A stretch of DNA of 64,000 nucleotides. Source: Bacteroidales bacterium (lineage in GTDB: Bacteria; Bacteroidota; Bacteroidia; Bacteroidales; JAADJA01). Under the pieces are notes generated by a model. That model saw only the letters and a program-made list of their open reading frames with translations. It was not told the DNA's origin and ran no database searches. Location of the stretch: assembly GCA_021740645.1 (NCBI GenBank), contig JAIOZL010000026.1, forward strand, positions 1-64,000, given 5' to 3'. A program made the position numbers and the translations under genes. This document shows, in pieces, positions 1-7,509 of this stretch; position 1 is the stretch's first letter; every line of letters begins with the position of its first letter.

Positions 1-98
1 GAAGAGTTAAATTAAAAATGACGCCTGAAATTCAAAAGAGGCTTCGGAAAAAATTGTTAACTTTACGGGAAATTACTTAAAATTAAATTCTGATCAAC

Positions 99-398
99 AT
101 GGGAAAAGGTGATAAAAAAACAAAACGCGGAAAAATTATCCAGGGCAGTTATGGTATTTTAAGGCCTAAAAAGAAAAGCGTTGCCATCGAAAAAGTAAAA
201 GAAAAAAAAGCTGCAAAAAAACCTGTGGTTCCTAAAAAAGAAGAGGCCGTAGCTAAAAAGAAAGCTGCACCTGCAAAGCCTGCTGAAAAGAAGGTTGCAG
301 AAGTTAAGGAAAAGGCGGAAAGCAAAATGGAAGTTAAAAAAGCCAAAGAAGTAAAAGACGAAAAAAAGACCGATAAGCCCGAAGATAAAAAAGACTGA
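99..398 (+). CDS. 30S ribosomal protein THX with Lys/Ala-rich tail
   Basis: The first 26 or so residues (MGKGDKKTKRGKI, then GSYG and RPKKKS) match the THX/bTHX small ribosomal protein, a short basic peptide that sits in the head of the 30S subunit. The rest, from about residue 30 to 99, is a low-complexity tail of Lys, Ala, Glu and Val. Many Bacteroidota THX proteins carry shorter tails, and this one is long. The ATG at 99 is the only sensible start because the conserved motif begins at residue 1. A TAACTTTA sequence at 58-65 resembles the Bacteroidota -7 element, but no clear -33 element precedes it. A hairpin terminator follows at 475-512. The identification rests on the N-terminus; the tail has no recognised function. 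Confidence 0.85.
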   Translation: MGKGDKKTKRGKIIQGSYGILRPKKKSVAIEKVKEKKAAKKPVVPKKEEAVAKKKAAPAKPAEKKVAEVKEKAESKMEVKKAKEVKDEKKTDKPEDKKD

Positions 399-474
399 AA
401 GTCACTTAAAGATTAGCCCATAAAAGGGGTGAATGTTTTACTTCTGTAATTGTTTTGTGTTTGATATTTAATAG

Positions 475-512
475 AATGGCAGTTGATTTTATAGATCTTC
501 TGCCATTTTTTT
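475..512 (+). terminator. Rho-independent terminator after the THX gene
   Basis: The arms AATGGCAG (475-482) and CTGCCATT (500-507) are perfect inverted repeats, followed by a run of T. The hairpin lies across the 3' end of the convergent murD2 gene, so the two transcripts overlap here. Confidence 0.6.
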
Positions 513-1865
513 AAACGCCTCTCCCCTTTTCTCAAAATTCGAAAACATATCATAACTTGAAGCAGCGGGAGATAAAAGGACAATTCCACCAGGCTGTGAA
601 TGTGCTATAATAATTTCTTTCAACTCATTAAAGGCTGAAATAAAAAATACATTTTGATTTTCGGTATTAATGAATTGTCCTTCCTGCTGAATCCGTTTTC
701 CGGCTGTTCCCATCATCACCAAATTTGGAATAGGATTCGATTTCAGATATTCAACCAGGCTTCTATAATTTATTCCCCTGTCCTTTCCTCCAAGTATGAG
801 CGTATTCACTATTTTCAAAGTTTTTATGGCCTCAATGGTAGCTTCCGGAATGGTAGCGATAGAATCGTTATAAAAATGAAAATCCCTAAACTTACCCAGA
901 TACTCCAAACGATGCGACAGTCCATTAAAACTGAAAACACCCTCATTAATCTGTTCTATTGACAGACTGAATATTCTTCCCACAAGGACTGCCACCAGTA
1001 TATTCAGAAGGTTATGGTTTCCAGGAAGGTTTTTTCTTTTACTAAAATCCAGGACCGTAAATTCTGAACCATCCTCCGAAAAACAAACTTTTTGGTCGTC
1101 GATAAAAGCCTTTGGCGAATCGATTTTATTTTTCCCAAAAGGAAGCTTATGCCCATTTAAGGTAAGTTCAGAAATAAACTTACAGATAACAGGATCAGTG
1201 GCATTAAAAATAAATTGGTTTCCCTCATTCTGAAAAGCAGCAATATTGAATTTTGCAAGGCCATATTCCGTGAAAGAGGAATAATAGTCAAGGTGTTCTT
1301 CAAATAAATTCAGAAGGACAGCCAAAGATGGCGAGTGCCTAACCAAAGCTAATTGATGCGACGACATCTCAAATACAATCAGGCTTTTTGGATCAATATC
1401 CTCAAGAATATCAAAGACTGGGTTACCAATATTACCTACAAGATAAGGATCCTTTCCGGACATCTTTAATATATGATAGATCAATGAAGCTGTGGTGCTC
1501 TTCCCTTTAGTACCCGTTATTCCAATCACCTGTTGTCCAAAATATTTTAGAAAAATATCCGTCTGTGAAATAATTTTATCTGAAGGGAGCCCTGATAATT
1601 TAGCGATAGGTATACCCGGGGATTTAATAATCCAATTATATTTTTGTAAATCTTTAATCGGGTCAAATGAGGTGTATGTCTGCATTTTATCCGAAGGATT
1701 TTCCAGAATGAATTGTTCAAGAGCATTTTTATTCTCATCACATATACCGATTCTGCCTGGTTCGCAAAAACTACGTAAAAACCGATAGGAAGATTTCCCT
1801 TCTTGGCCAAATCCTGCAAGCAGAATTTTTTTCCCTTTAAAATCCTTTTTCAATCTATTCAGCAT
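489..1865 (-). CDS. murD2: Mur ligase, MurD2-type: UDP-MurNAc-L-Ala--L-Glu ligase
   Basis: This is a three-domain Mur ligase of normal MurD length (458 aa). It has an N-terminal nucleotide-binding loop GFGQEGKSS (18-26), an ATP P-loop GITGTKGKSTT (115-125), EMSSHQL (166-172), EEHLDYY (189-195), NDSIAT and a C-terminal LGGKDRG. The enzyme adds glutamate to UDP-N-acetylmuramoyl-L-alanine in the cytoplasm. Classical MurD uses D-Glu. Here the gene overlaps the 3' end of a murL-like gene by 11 bases, which is the arrangement of the alternative pathway known from Xanthomonas, where MurD2 adds L-Glu and MurL then inverts it. The P-loop has K and S where classical MurD usually has N and T. Family membership is certain; substrate stereochemistry is inferred from the neighbour. 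Confidence 0.85.
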   Translation of the reverse strand: MLNRLKKDFKGKKILLAGFGQEGKSSYRFLRSFCEPGRIGICDENKNALEQFILENPSDKMQTYTSFDPIKDLQKYNWIIKSPGIPIAKLSGLPSDKIISQTDIFLKYFGQQVIGITGTKGKSTTASLIYHILKMSGKDPYLVGNIGNPVFDILEDIDPKSLIVFEMSSHQLALVRHSPSLAVLLNLFEEHLDYYSSFTEYGLAKFNIAAFQNEGNQFIFNATDPVICKFISELTLNGHKLPFGKNKIDSPKAFIDDQKVCFSEDGSEFTVLDFSKRKNLPGNHNLLNILVAVLVGRIFSLSIEQINEGVFSFNGLSHRLEYLGKFRDFHFYNDSIATIPEATIEAIKTLKIVNTLILGGKDRGINYRSLVEYLKSNPIPNLVMMGTAGKRIQQEGQFINTENQNVFFISAFNELKEIIIAHSQPGGIVLLSPAASSYDMFSNFEKRGEAFKKMAEDL

Positions 1866-3225
1866 GGATGGTGTCTTTCAGGATTTCGAAAAATATATCA
1901 GGGAGATTATGGTTTTCATTATTAAAATGCAAAACTTCATTCTCCGTCCTAATTATAAAATCAGGCATCACTTCTTCGAAATAATATTTTAGCAAGGCAG
2001 GTTGAGCCCCACCTCTGGTTTCTATCGTTTTTTGCAATGCCAGGTTTACTTCATCCACCGTTCCAACACATTCAAAAGGTTTTACAGGATTTACACCTAT
2101 TAACTCATTCATTATCGCCTTAAGATTTTCATCTGCAAATAAATCTTTATTAAAAATTGAAAATAGTTCACTTTCCTTCACATAGGGTGCCAACATAATA
2201 AAAGTGAAGAGGCATTTTGGACACTTTCCGCACCATTCATTGGCTTTACTTCCCACATTACAGCTCCTGAATACGCTAAAATATTGGGTGTAATTTGCAA
2301 AAATCTTTGCGATATAGTATTCAGAAAGTGGCCGTAAAAAACTAAAATATGAAATGTCAGAAGTAAGAAAATTTTTTGAATAATCTCTAAAATCATTTTC
2401 AAACTCAAGGGATTTTGAATACTGATGATTTGCACCATTTACCACTGTAGGTTCATTGGCGCTGGATTCATTGGAAAGTGCAATAAATTTTGCATTTGCC
2501 AGACCAGCAGCCAATACTCCATGAAATGCTAATAATGCTGAAAATGGCGTATGCCCATTTAAAAAACCCTTTTCATTCAATTCAAGCAATAAGGGATCAA
2601 TACTTCGCTTGACTTCGAAGATATTGTTTCGTTCAAAACCAGCATTATAACAGGTCTGAAGGCTGGCTTCCCTTGGATTCATAATGAAAGGAATAATGTC
2701 AAAATGACCTTTTAGCAACTCCAGGGTTACCACTGAATCTTTACCCCCTCCTACAGGAACCAATACTCCTTTTTCCCTTACCAATGCTGAAAACTCAGTA
2801 AATTCTTTTTCAGAATCATTCACAAATGAAACCAAATTATCCTTCGTTGGATTGATATTATTCAAATAAAAGAATTCACCCAGTCCATTGTAAAATAGCT
2901 TTTTCCAGAAAATTTGCTGCTCATTCGAAAGACGATATGGTTTTATAACAACTTTAGGGGGGCAGGCTGTTTTCCAGTAACTTATCAACTCCACCATTCC
3001 AATGTTAAATAATACTCCTTCTATATTTTTAAAAAAAGCAGTATCAAAAAAACCTTCTTTTTTTTCAATGCTAAATACCGGATAAAAATGATATTGATCT
3101 GCAAGGTTATAGTGATAGCTAACCCGAATATTTGAATCAAAGTCTTCGAGCTTATACCCCTCAAATACCATTGTTTGAAATTCCTTTCTGAACAGATCGA
3201 ATTTTTTTTGGTTATCTTTAATCAT
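1855..3225 (-). CDS. murL: MurL-like UDP-MurNAc-L-Ala-L-Glu epimerase
   Basis: The protein (456 aa from the ATG at 3225) carries an ATP-pyrophosphatase-type loop VPVGGGKDS (about 156-164), NGHTPFSALLAFHG, the motif ALSNESSANEP, and a cysteine cluster (C322, then WCGKCPKC at 331-338) likely to bind metal. This combination is that of MurL, which uses ATP to epimerise the terminal L-Glu of UDP-MurNAc-L-Ala-L-Glu to D-Glu during peptidoglycan precursor synthesis. It is the first gene of a two-gene unit with murD2, overlapping it by 11 bases. An in-frame start 60 bases upstream (3285) would add a hydrophobic stretch unlike the family, so 3225 is preferred. The role is assigned from motif and gene pairing, without a database search. 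Confidence 0.8.
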   Translation of the reverse strand: MIKDNQKKFDLFRKEFQTMVFEGYKLEDFDSNIRVSYHYNLADQYHFYPVFSIEKKEGFFDTAFFKNIEGVLFNIGMVELISYWKTACPPKVVIKPYRLSNEQQIFWKKLFYNGLGEFFYLNNINPTKDNLVSFVNDSEKEFTEFSALVREKGVLVPVGGGKDSVVTLELLKGHFDIIPFIMNPREASLQTCYNAGFERNNIFEVKRSIDPLLLELNEKGFLNGHTPFSALLAFHGVLAAGLANAKFIALSNESSANEPTVVNGANHQYSKSLEFENDFRDYSKNFLTSDISYFSFLRPLSEYYIAKIFANYTQYFSVFRSCNVGSKANEWCGKCPKCLFTFIMLAPYVKESELFSIFNKDLFADENLKAIMNELIGVNPVKPFECVGTVDEVNLALQKTIETRGGAQPALLKYYFEEVMPDFIIRTENEVLHFNNENHNLPDIFFEILKDTIHAE

Positions 3226-3306
3226 TAATATGGTATTATTTTTGAAATAAACAAACAATATGTATGAATCACAAAGGTTATACAAAAGAACAAAAATTCA
3301 TTGAAA

Positions 3307-3897
3307 ATGACTGACATCAATAACATATTAACCATCAAGTCAAATAACCTGAAACCTTCCAGGGGAAGAATCCTGATTTCGGAACCTTTTCTGCTTGATT
3401 ATTATTTTAAGCGATCAGTGGTTCTATTAGCAGAACATAATGATGAAGGTTCTTTTGGGCTTATATTAAACAAACCTGTTGATATGTTGCTAAGTGATGT
3501 GATTAAAGACTTCCCAAAGTTTGATGCGCCAATATATTTGGGAGGCCCTGTTAAGACTGAAAATTTATACTTTATTCATACCCTGGGAAATATTATTGAA
3601 GAAAGCCTTGAAATACTTGAAGGTTTATATTGGGGTGGTGATATTGATCATATAAAAGAGCTAATTTCCATTGGAAGATTAGGCCCGTCGCAAATTAAAT
3701 TTTTCGTGGGTTATTCCGGATGGGTTTCTAAACAGCTCGATAGTGAATTATCCCGCAACTCCTGGGTGGTTTCAAACATTAATCTTAAGACAGTGATGGA
3801 TGAGGATACAGAATCGATGTGGGATACTACACTTTTAGAGCTGGGTGGGGATTATTCATACTGGACAAAATTCCCTTCTGATCCGGCTTTTAATTAA
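3307..3897 (+). CDS. YqgE/AlgH family protein
   Basis: The protein (196 aa) shows the DUF179 signature: an N-terminal RILISEPF.LDYYFKRSVVLL segment, then GSFGLILNKP, IYLGGPV and GYSGW (FFVGYSGWVSKQLDSEL). Members are widespread cytoplasmic proteins without a settled biochemical function; the old name AlgH refers to alginate regulation in Pseudomonas. ATG 3307 is chosen over the in-frame TTG at 3301. The gene stands alone between murL (divergent, 81 bases away) and a convergent transferase gene whose 3' end overlaps it by 8 bases. Confidence 0.9.
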   Translation: MTDINNILTIKSNNLKPSRGRILISEPFLLDYYFKRSVVLLAEHNDEGSFGLILNKPVDMLLSDVIKDFPKFDAPIYLGGPVKTENLYFIHTLGNIIEESLEILEGLYWGGDIDHIKELISIGRLGPSQIKFFVGYSGWVSKQLDSELSRNSWVVSNINLKTVMDEDTESMWDTTLLELGGDYSYWTKFPSDPAFN

Positions 3898-4606
3898 AAA
3901 CCGCCTGCTTTATTGTCAGCTGGCTTTTATTTGATTCCTGGTTGATTCCGGTAAGTTTGAGAAAATGTTGGGCAAAAAATGGCTTGAGTAATTTAATGTC
4001 GGCAAAGGTATCTAAATCAACAAGTTCAGCTAAAAGAGAATAAGACAATTTGGTTGAATTACAATTTTTTAAGGTTTGATTTAGTACGGCATCTGTTCCC
4101 CAATCTACATTTTCGAATAGTTCAGGATAATCCTTTTTCATGCCGATAAGGTAATATCCCCCGTCTTTAGCAGGGCCAAATACAGTGTCTGTTTCTTCTA
4201 GTTTATTAAATGCAGTCTCAATAATTGAACTTGTTAAACTAGGGACATCTCCTCCGATCAGAACAACTTTATTATACCCAATTCTCAAACCGGATTGTAA
4301 AGCATTATGCATCCGTTCACCAATTGAAGTGCCTTTTTGCAAAAACTTACCAAACTTATTATTTTCCCAAAGATCGTTGTCATCTATAAAATCAGAATAA
4401 AATACCACCTTACTTATGGGAAGGCTTACCACACTTTTGTGTGTCCGATGCAAAAGGTCCACATATATTTTGCAGGCATTGAATGTACCTATGCTTTGCG
4501 CCAGCCTGGTTTTAACTTTTCCTATCACCGGATTTTTTATAAAAACGATTAACAGATTTTGGCAGGAAGGCCTTTTGTTAGTTATATGTGTAGCATCATG
4601 TACCAA
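3890..4606 (-). CDS. TIGR04282-family arsenosugar-associated glycosyltransferase
   Basis: The protein (238 aa) begins its conserved part with LLIVFIKNPVIGKVKTRL and has VVLIGGDVPSL near the middle and FGPAKDGGYYLIG in the second half. These mark the DUF2064/TIGR04282 family, which has a GT-A-like nucleotide-sugar-binding fold and is commonly found beside arsS. It is the last gene of a minus-strand run of six, 139 bases after arsS. In that context it probably transfers a sugar unit during arsenosugar formation; that role comes from gene neighbourhood in this family and is not visible in the residues. The start at 4606 is the only ATG before the conserved region. Confidence 0.8.
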   Translation of the reverse strand: MVHDATHITNKRPSCQNLLIVFIKNPVIGKVKTRLAQSIGTFNACKIYVDLLHRTHKSVVSLPISKVVFYSDFIDDNDLWENNKFGKFLQKGTSIGERMHNALQSGLRIGYNKVVLIGGDVPSLTSSIIETAFNKLEETDTVFGPAKDGGYYLIGMKKDYPELFENVDWGTDAVLNQTLKNCNSTKLSYSLLAELVDLDTFADIKLLKPFFAQHFLKLTGINQESNKSQLTIKQAVFN

Positions 4607-4745
4607 TCTTTAATTATTGATGGGTTAAAAACAAATGAAAAAGAAGCGCAAAAAGTAAATGCCAATTAATAATTACAGACGAATTTAATAAATATTTGTC
4701 CAATATTAATTAAAAAAAAGGCCATTGGCTGAATCGGATGTATAA

Positions 4746-5813
4746 CTAGCCCAAATCAAGTGCTCCCTGACAACTTGATCCTTCTCCGGCTGTGCACCCA
4801 TAACAATGCTGCCCTAAAACGATCTCTCTTTCAGATAGCTTTTTAAAATTAAAATTCTTAATATGCTGAGATGCAGAGCCTTCAACTGCCATATCCAATT
4901 GCTGATTGAAGTCGCAATCGTAAATATATCCCTGCCAGTCGACAGACAGTGTATCCCGACACATCACAGTCATAGCAGCAGAAGGGTTAAAAGAATCGAT
5001 CAACTTACCCATATAATATTCATACTTATCATTAATTACCAAATAATTGAGAAACCGGTTAATGGGCATATTGGTGATGGTATACAAATTATTAAACACG
5101 ATGCCATGCCGTTCGGCCAATTCTTTTTTGTAATCCGCCTGCAATTGCATTTGAGAACCGGGTAATTCCGCTCCTCCCGGATTATATACAAGGTGAAGTT
5201 TCAGGTCATTATCAGCTTGGCCGTATCCAATGGTATTTAGTTTTTTCAGTGCATCAATAGAACGTTCGTACACACCTCTTCCTCTTTGTTTATCTACATT
5301 ATCTTCGGTATAACATGGGAGGGATGAAACAATAGTGAGATGATGTTTAGCATAAAAATCAGGAAGATCAAAATATTGCTCACTCTCATTAATAATTGTT
5401 AGGTTACTTCTAACTATAATTTCTATGCCTGGAAAATTGCTTCGTAATTGTTCTACAAACCATCTGAAGTCCGGATTGTGTTCAGGTGCCCCGCCTGTAA
5501 GATCAATTGTTTTGAAAGGGTCCATTTTTATTGCCTCAATACACTTAAGCATAGTTTCACGGGTCATGATCTCATCTCTGTCGGGCCCGGCATCCACATG
5601 ACAATGGCTGCAGGTTTGATTACACATTTTCCCCATATTGATCTGAAAGATAGTAATCGCCCAGGGTTTTAAAGGATAAAGTCCAACTTCTTTCATTTTA
5701 TCTTTAAACCGAACCGACCCTTTTAACCTGTTTTCAAGTATACTTACCTGGAAATCAGCTACAGCAAACTCATGCCTGCTTTTTTTCAAGGTTGGATATA
5801 TATCTCTGCTCAT
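4746..5813 (-). CDS. arsS: Arsenosugar biosynthesis radical SAM protein ArsS
   Basis: The 355-residue protein has the radical SAM cluster motif CNQTCSHC (C64, C68, C71), the DLTGGAPE strand typical of the family, a mid-C-terminal pair of cysteines (MCRD and YDCDF), and the ending CYGCTAGEGSSCQGAL (C337, C340, C348) of the DUF3641 domain. That full set is diagnostic of ArsS, which joins a 5'-deoxyadenosyl group to dimethylarsenite to make the arsenosugar core. All cysteine positions are ordinary TGC/TGT codons, so this copy is not a selenoprotein. No arsM methyltransferase gene lies in the window, so methylated arsenic must come from an enzyme encoded elsewhere or from outside. Confidence 0.9.
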   Translation of the reverse strand: MSRDIYPTLKKSRHEFAVADFQVSILENRLKGSVRFKDKMKEVGLYPLKPWAITIFQINMGKMCNQTCSHCHVDAGPDRDEIMTRETMLKCIEAIKMDPFKTIDLTGGAPEHNPDFRWFVEQLRSNFPGIEIIVRSNLTIINESEQYFDLPDFYAKHHLTIVSSLPCYTEDNVDKQRGRGVYERSIDALKKLNTIGYGQADNDLKLHLVYNPGGAELPGSQMQLQADYKKELAERHGIVFNNLYTITNMPINRFLNYLVINDKYEYYMGKLIDSFNPSAAMTVMCRDTLSVDWQGYIYDCDFNQQLDMAVEGSASQHIKNFNFKKLSEREIVLGQHCYGCTAGEGSSCQGALDLG

Positions 5814-5840
5814 TTTTTATAATCTTAAATTAGTGCATTG

Positions 5841-6347
5841 TTAATAAATTTTTTCTCCTTTTAATAACCACTTGCTCCAGTTTTCGTCGTATGCATGAAC
5901 CTCAATAGTTGGATTACCCTTTTTATCTACAATTATGCCGTCATGGTATACCCATTCAAAAATTCCGCCGTAGAGATTTTGCACATTGGTATAACCGGCT
6001 TCCAATAGTTTCTCCCCTATTTTTTCACTTCGCACCCCGATCGAACAATAAACAACAATAGCCTGATCTTTGGGAATATTTTTAAGGCTGTTTATATTGA
6101 ATTCATTATAACCCACACAAATTGCTCTTGCCAAATGACTTACTCTGTATTCATTTTTCTCTCTGGCATCCAAAAGAACAATTTCTGGATTTTTATCCAA
6201 TTTTACCAGTAAATCTGACGGGGTGATCAGCGGTACAGTTTGGTTATACATTTTTTTCAATTCTTCATCATAATTAGCAGGCTTTTGTGCAAATAGACCC
6301 GCACAAAATAAGATACTTAAAGCCATTAATATTTCTTTATTTATCAT
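5841..6347 (-). CDS. Exported rhodanese-like sulfurtransferase
   Basis: Residues 1-20 form a signal peptide ending LFAQ. A single rhodanese domain follows, with EIVLLDAREKNEY (55-67), the active-site loop VVYCSIGVRS (C101) and GYTNVQNLYGGIFEW. The loop CSIGVRS has the six-residue size of sulfur-transferring rhodaneses. The protein is probably periplasmic, which separates it from cytoplasmic ArsS 27 bases downstream. Its start overlaps the upstream desaturase gene by 11 bases; an alternative ATG at 6326 would remove the overlap and keep the signal peptide. Genes of this kind often travel with arsS in Bacteroidota, but what sulfur or metalloid species it handles is unknown. Confidence 0.85.
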   Translation of the reverse strand: MINKEILMALSILFCAGLFAQKPANYDEELKKMYNQTVPLITPSDLLVKLDKNPEIVLLDAREKNEYRVSHLARAICVGYNEFNINSLKNIPKDQAIVVYCSIGVRSEKIGEKLLEAGYTNVQNLYGGIFEWVYHDGIIVDKKGNPTIEVHAYDENWSKWLLKGEKIY

Positions 6348-7233
6348 CGGTTACTGGTTTTAAACTACTCTTCCTCCATGGATAAATACCCTGGGTAACA
6401 AAAGAGCCGGGGAAGGACTCATCCTTTTCAAATCCCAGTTCAATATTTGTTCCTTCAAAGGGGATATAATTGGTTTTAAACAAATAATCCCAAATACTCA
6501 AACTGATCCCAAAATTAACCCCATATTTTCCTGGGAGTACTTTTGCATGATGCCATATATGCATTTGGGGATTATTGAAAATATATTTTAAAGGCCCAAG
6601 AGGCAATTTAAAATTGGAGTGATTAAAATGGCCGATAGCCAGGGCAAATATATGTACTGCATAAAAGTCAAGAATCCCAAAACCAATCATTCCGAGCGGA
6701 ATATATTCCAGAAAACGATAGACCACATTCTCCATCCAGTGGTAGCGCAGGTGTGCTGCAAAACCCATTTGTTTTACGCTATGATGCACTTTATGAAACT
6801 CCCATAAAAATGAAGACCTGTGTAAAAACCGGTGAATATTCCACTGGATAAAATCTCTCAACAGGAATAAAATTAGCAATTGCACCAAGCCAGGCATATT
6901 GGCAACTGATATTGCGACCCAATTTGAAATTCCAAACAGGGCAAGGAAATCATTAAAAAGGTTCACAAATACATTGGATACTGCATTAAATCCTATCAAT
7001 GAAAATATGAAAAAATTAAAAAACATATAAAAAGCATCCAGGCCGAAATCTTTTCGCAATACTGGTTGATCCTTTCGCCAGGGTTTAATTAATTCAAGTG
7101 CATAAAAAAACAGAGATACTATAATCAAAGCCCAAAAATAATTGTGCCATGAGGGGCTAAATATCTCCCCAATCAGGTAGTTGTAATATCCTGTAAAGGA
7201 ATCAATAATTATGTTCAGGTACTTTTCAAACAT
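6337..7233 (-). CDS. Sterol desaturase / fatty acid hydroxylase family membrane enzyme
   Basis: This 298-residue integral membrane protein has about four hydrophobic segments and the histidine clusters of the di-iron hydroxylase family: HRFLH (134-138), HKVHH (147-151), H161 and H165, HFNH (202-205) and HIWHH (225-229). Such enzymes hydroxylate or desaturate lipids with a non-haem di-iron centre at the cytoplasmic face of the membrane. It is translationally coupled to the rhodanese gene and lies 11 bases after a small membrane protein gene. Placement in the arsS operon hints at a lipid-linked product such as an arsenolipid, but that is inference. Confidence 0.85.
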   Translation of the reverse strand: MFEKYLNIIIDSFTGYYNYLIGEIFSPSWHNYFWALIIVSLFFYALELIKPWRKDQPVLRKDFGLDAFYMFFNFFIFSLIGFNAVSNVFVNLFNDFLALFGISNWVAISVANMPGLVQLLILFLLRDFIQWNIHRFLHRSSFLWEFHKVHHSVKQMGFAAHLRYHWMENVVYRFLEYIPLGMIGFGILDFYAVHIFALAIGHFNHSNFKLPLGPLKYIFNNPQMHIWHHAKVLPGKYGVNFGISLSIWDYLFKTNYIPFEGTNIELGFEKDESFPGSFVTQGIYPWRKSSLKPVTDDK

Positions 7234-7244
7234 GTAATAATTTA

Positions 7245-7505
7245 TTAAGCGTAAATCTGGTTCCTTTCAAAACGGTATGTGCGATTATGAACCAGGATAT
7301 CAACCTCATGGCTGATGTTAATTACAAAACCATAGAGTTTTTGTTCACCAATGTATACACTACAAATATCCCCTACTTTAAGTATTTTACGCTTAATGAT
7401 ATTGGCAAGGACCTTATAAAGAATATGGCCGCAATAAAAACATGTGAGAGCTAGTAAAAGCATATATACCAATGTAGTTCGCTGAATTGAGCCAATTTTC
7501 AACAT
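7245..7505 (-). CDS. Small membrane protein with a C-terminal beta domain, unknown function
   Basis: I do not recognise this 86-residue protein. Residues 10-36 form one transmembrane helix followed by a basic patch (KRK). The remaining roughly 45 residues (VGDICSVYIGEQKLYGFV, then ILVHNRTYRF) have the alternating pattern of a small SH3-like beta barrel, probably cytoplasmic. The gene fits tightly in the operon, 4 bases after the DUF547 gene and 11 before the desaturase gene, which is the best evidence that it is real. It may be an accessory subunit of a neighbour. Confidence 0.6.
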   Translation of the reverse strand: MLKIGSIQRTTLVYMLLLALTCFYCGHILYKVLANIIKRKILKVGDICSVYIGEQKLYGFVINISHEVDILVHNRTYRFERNQIYA

Positions 7506-7509
7506 AAAA

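Noticed and set aside
1547..1819. A second small gene within murD2 on the same strand
   Set aside because: It is a shifted frame inside the conserved Mur ligase, and the ligase has no break in its own frame.
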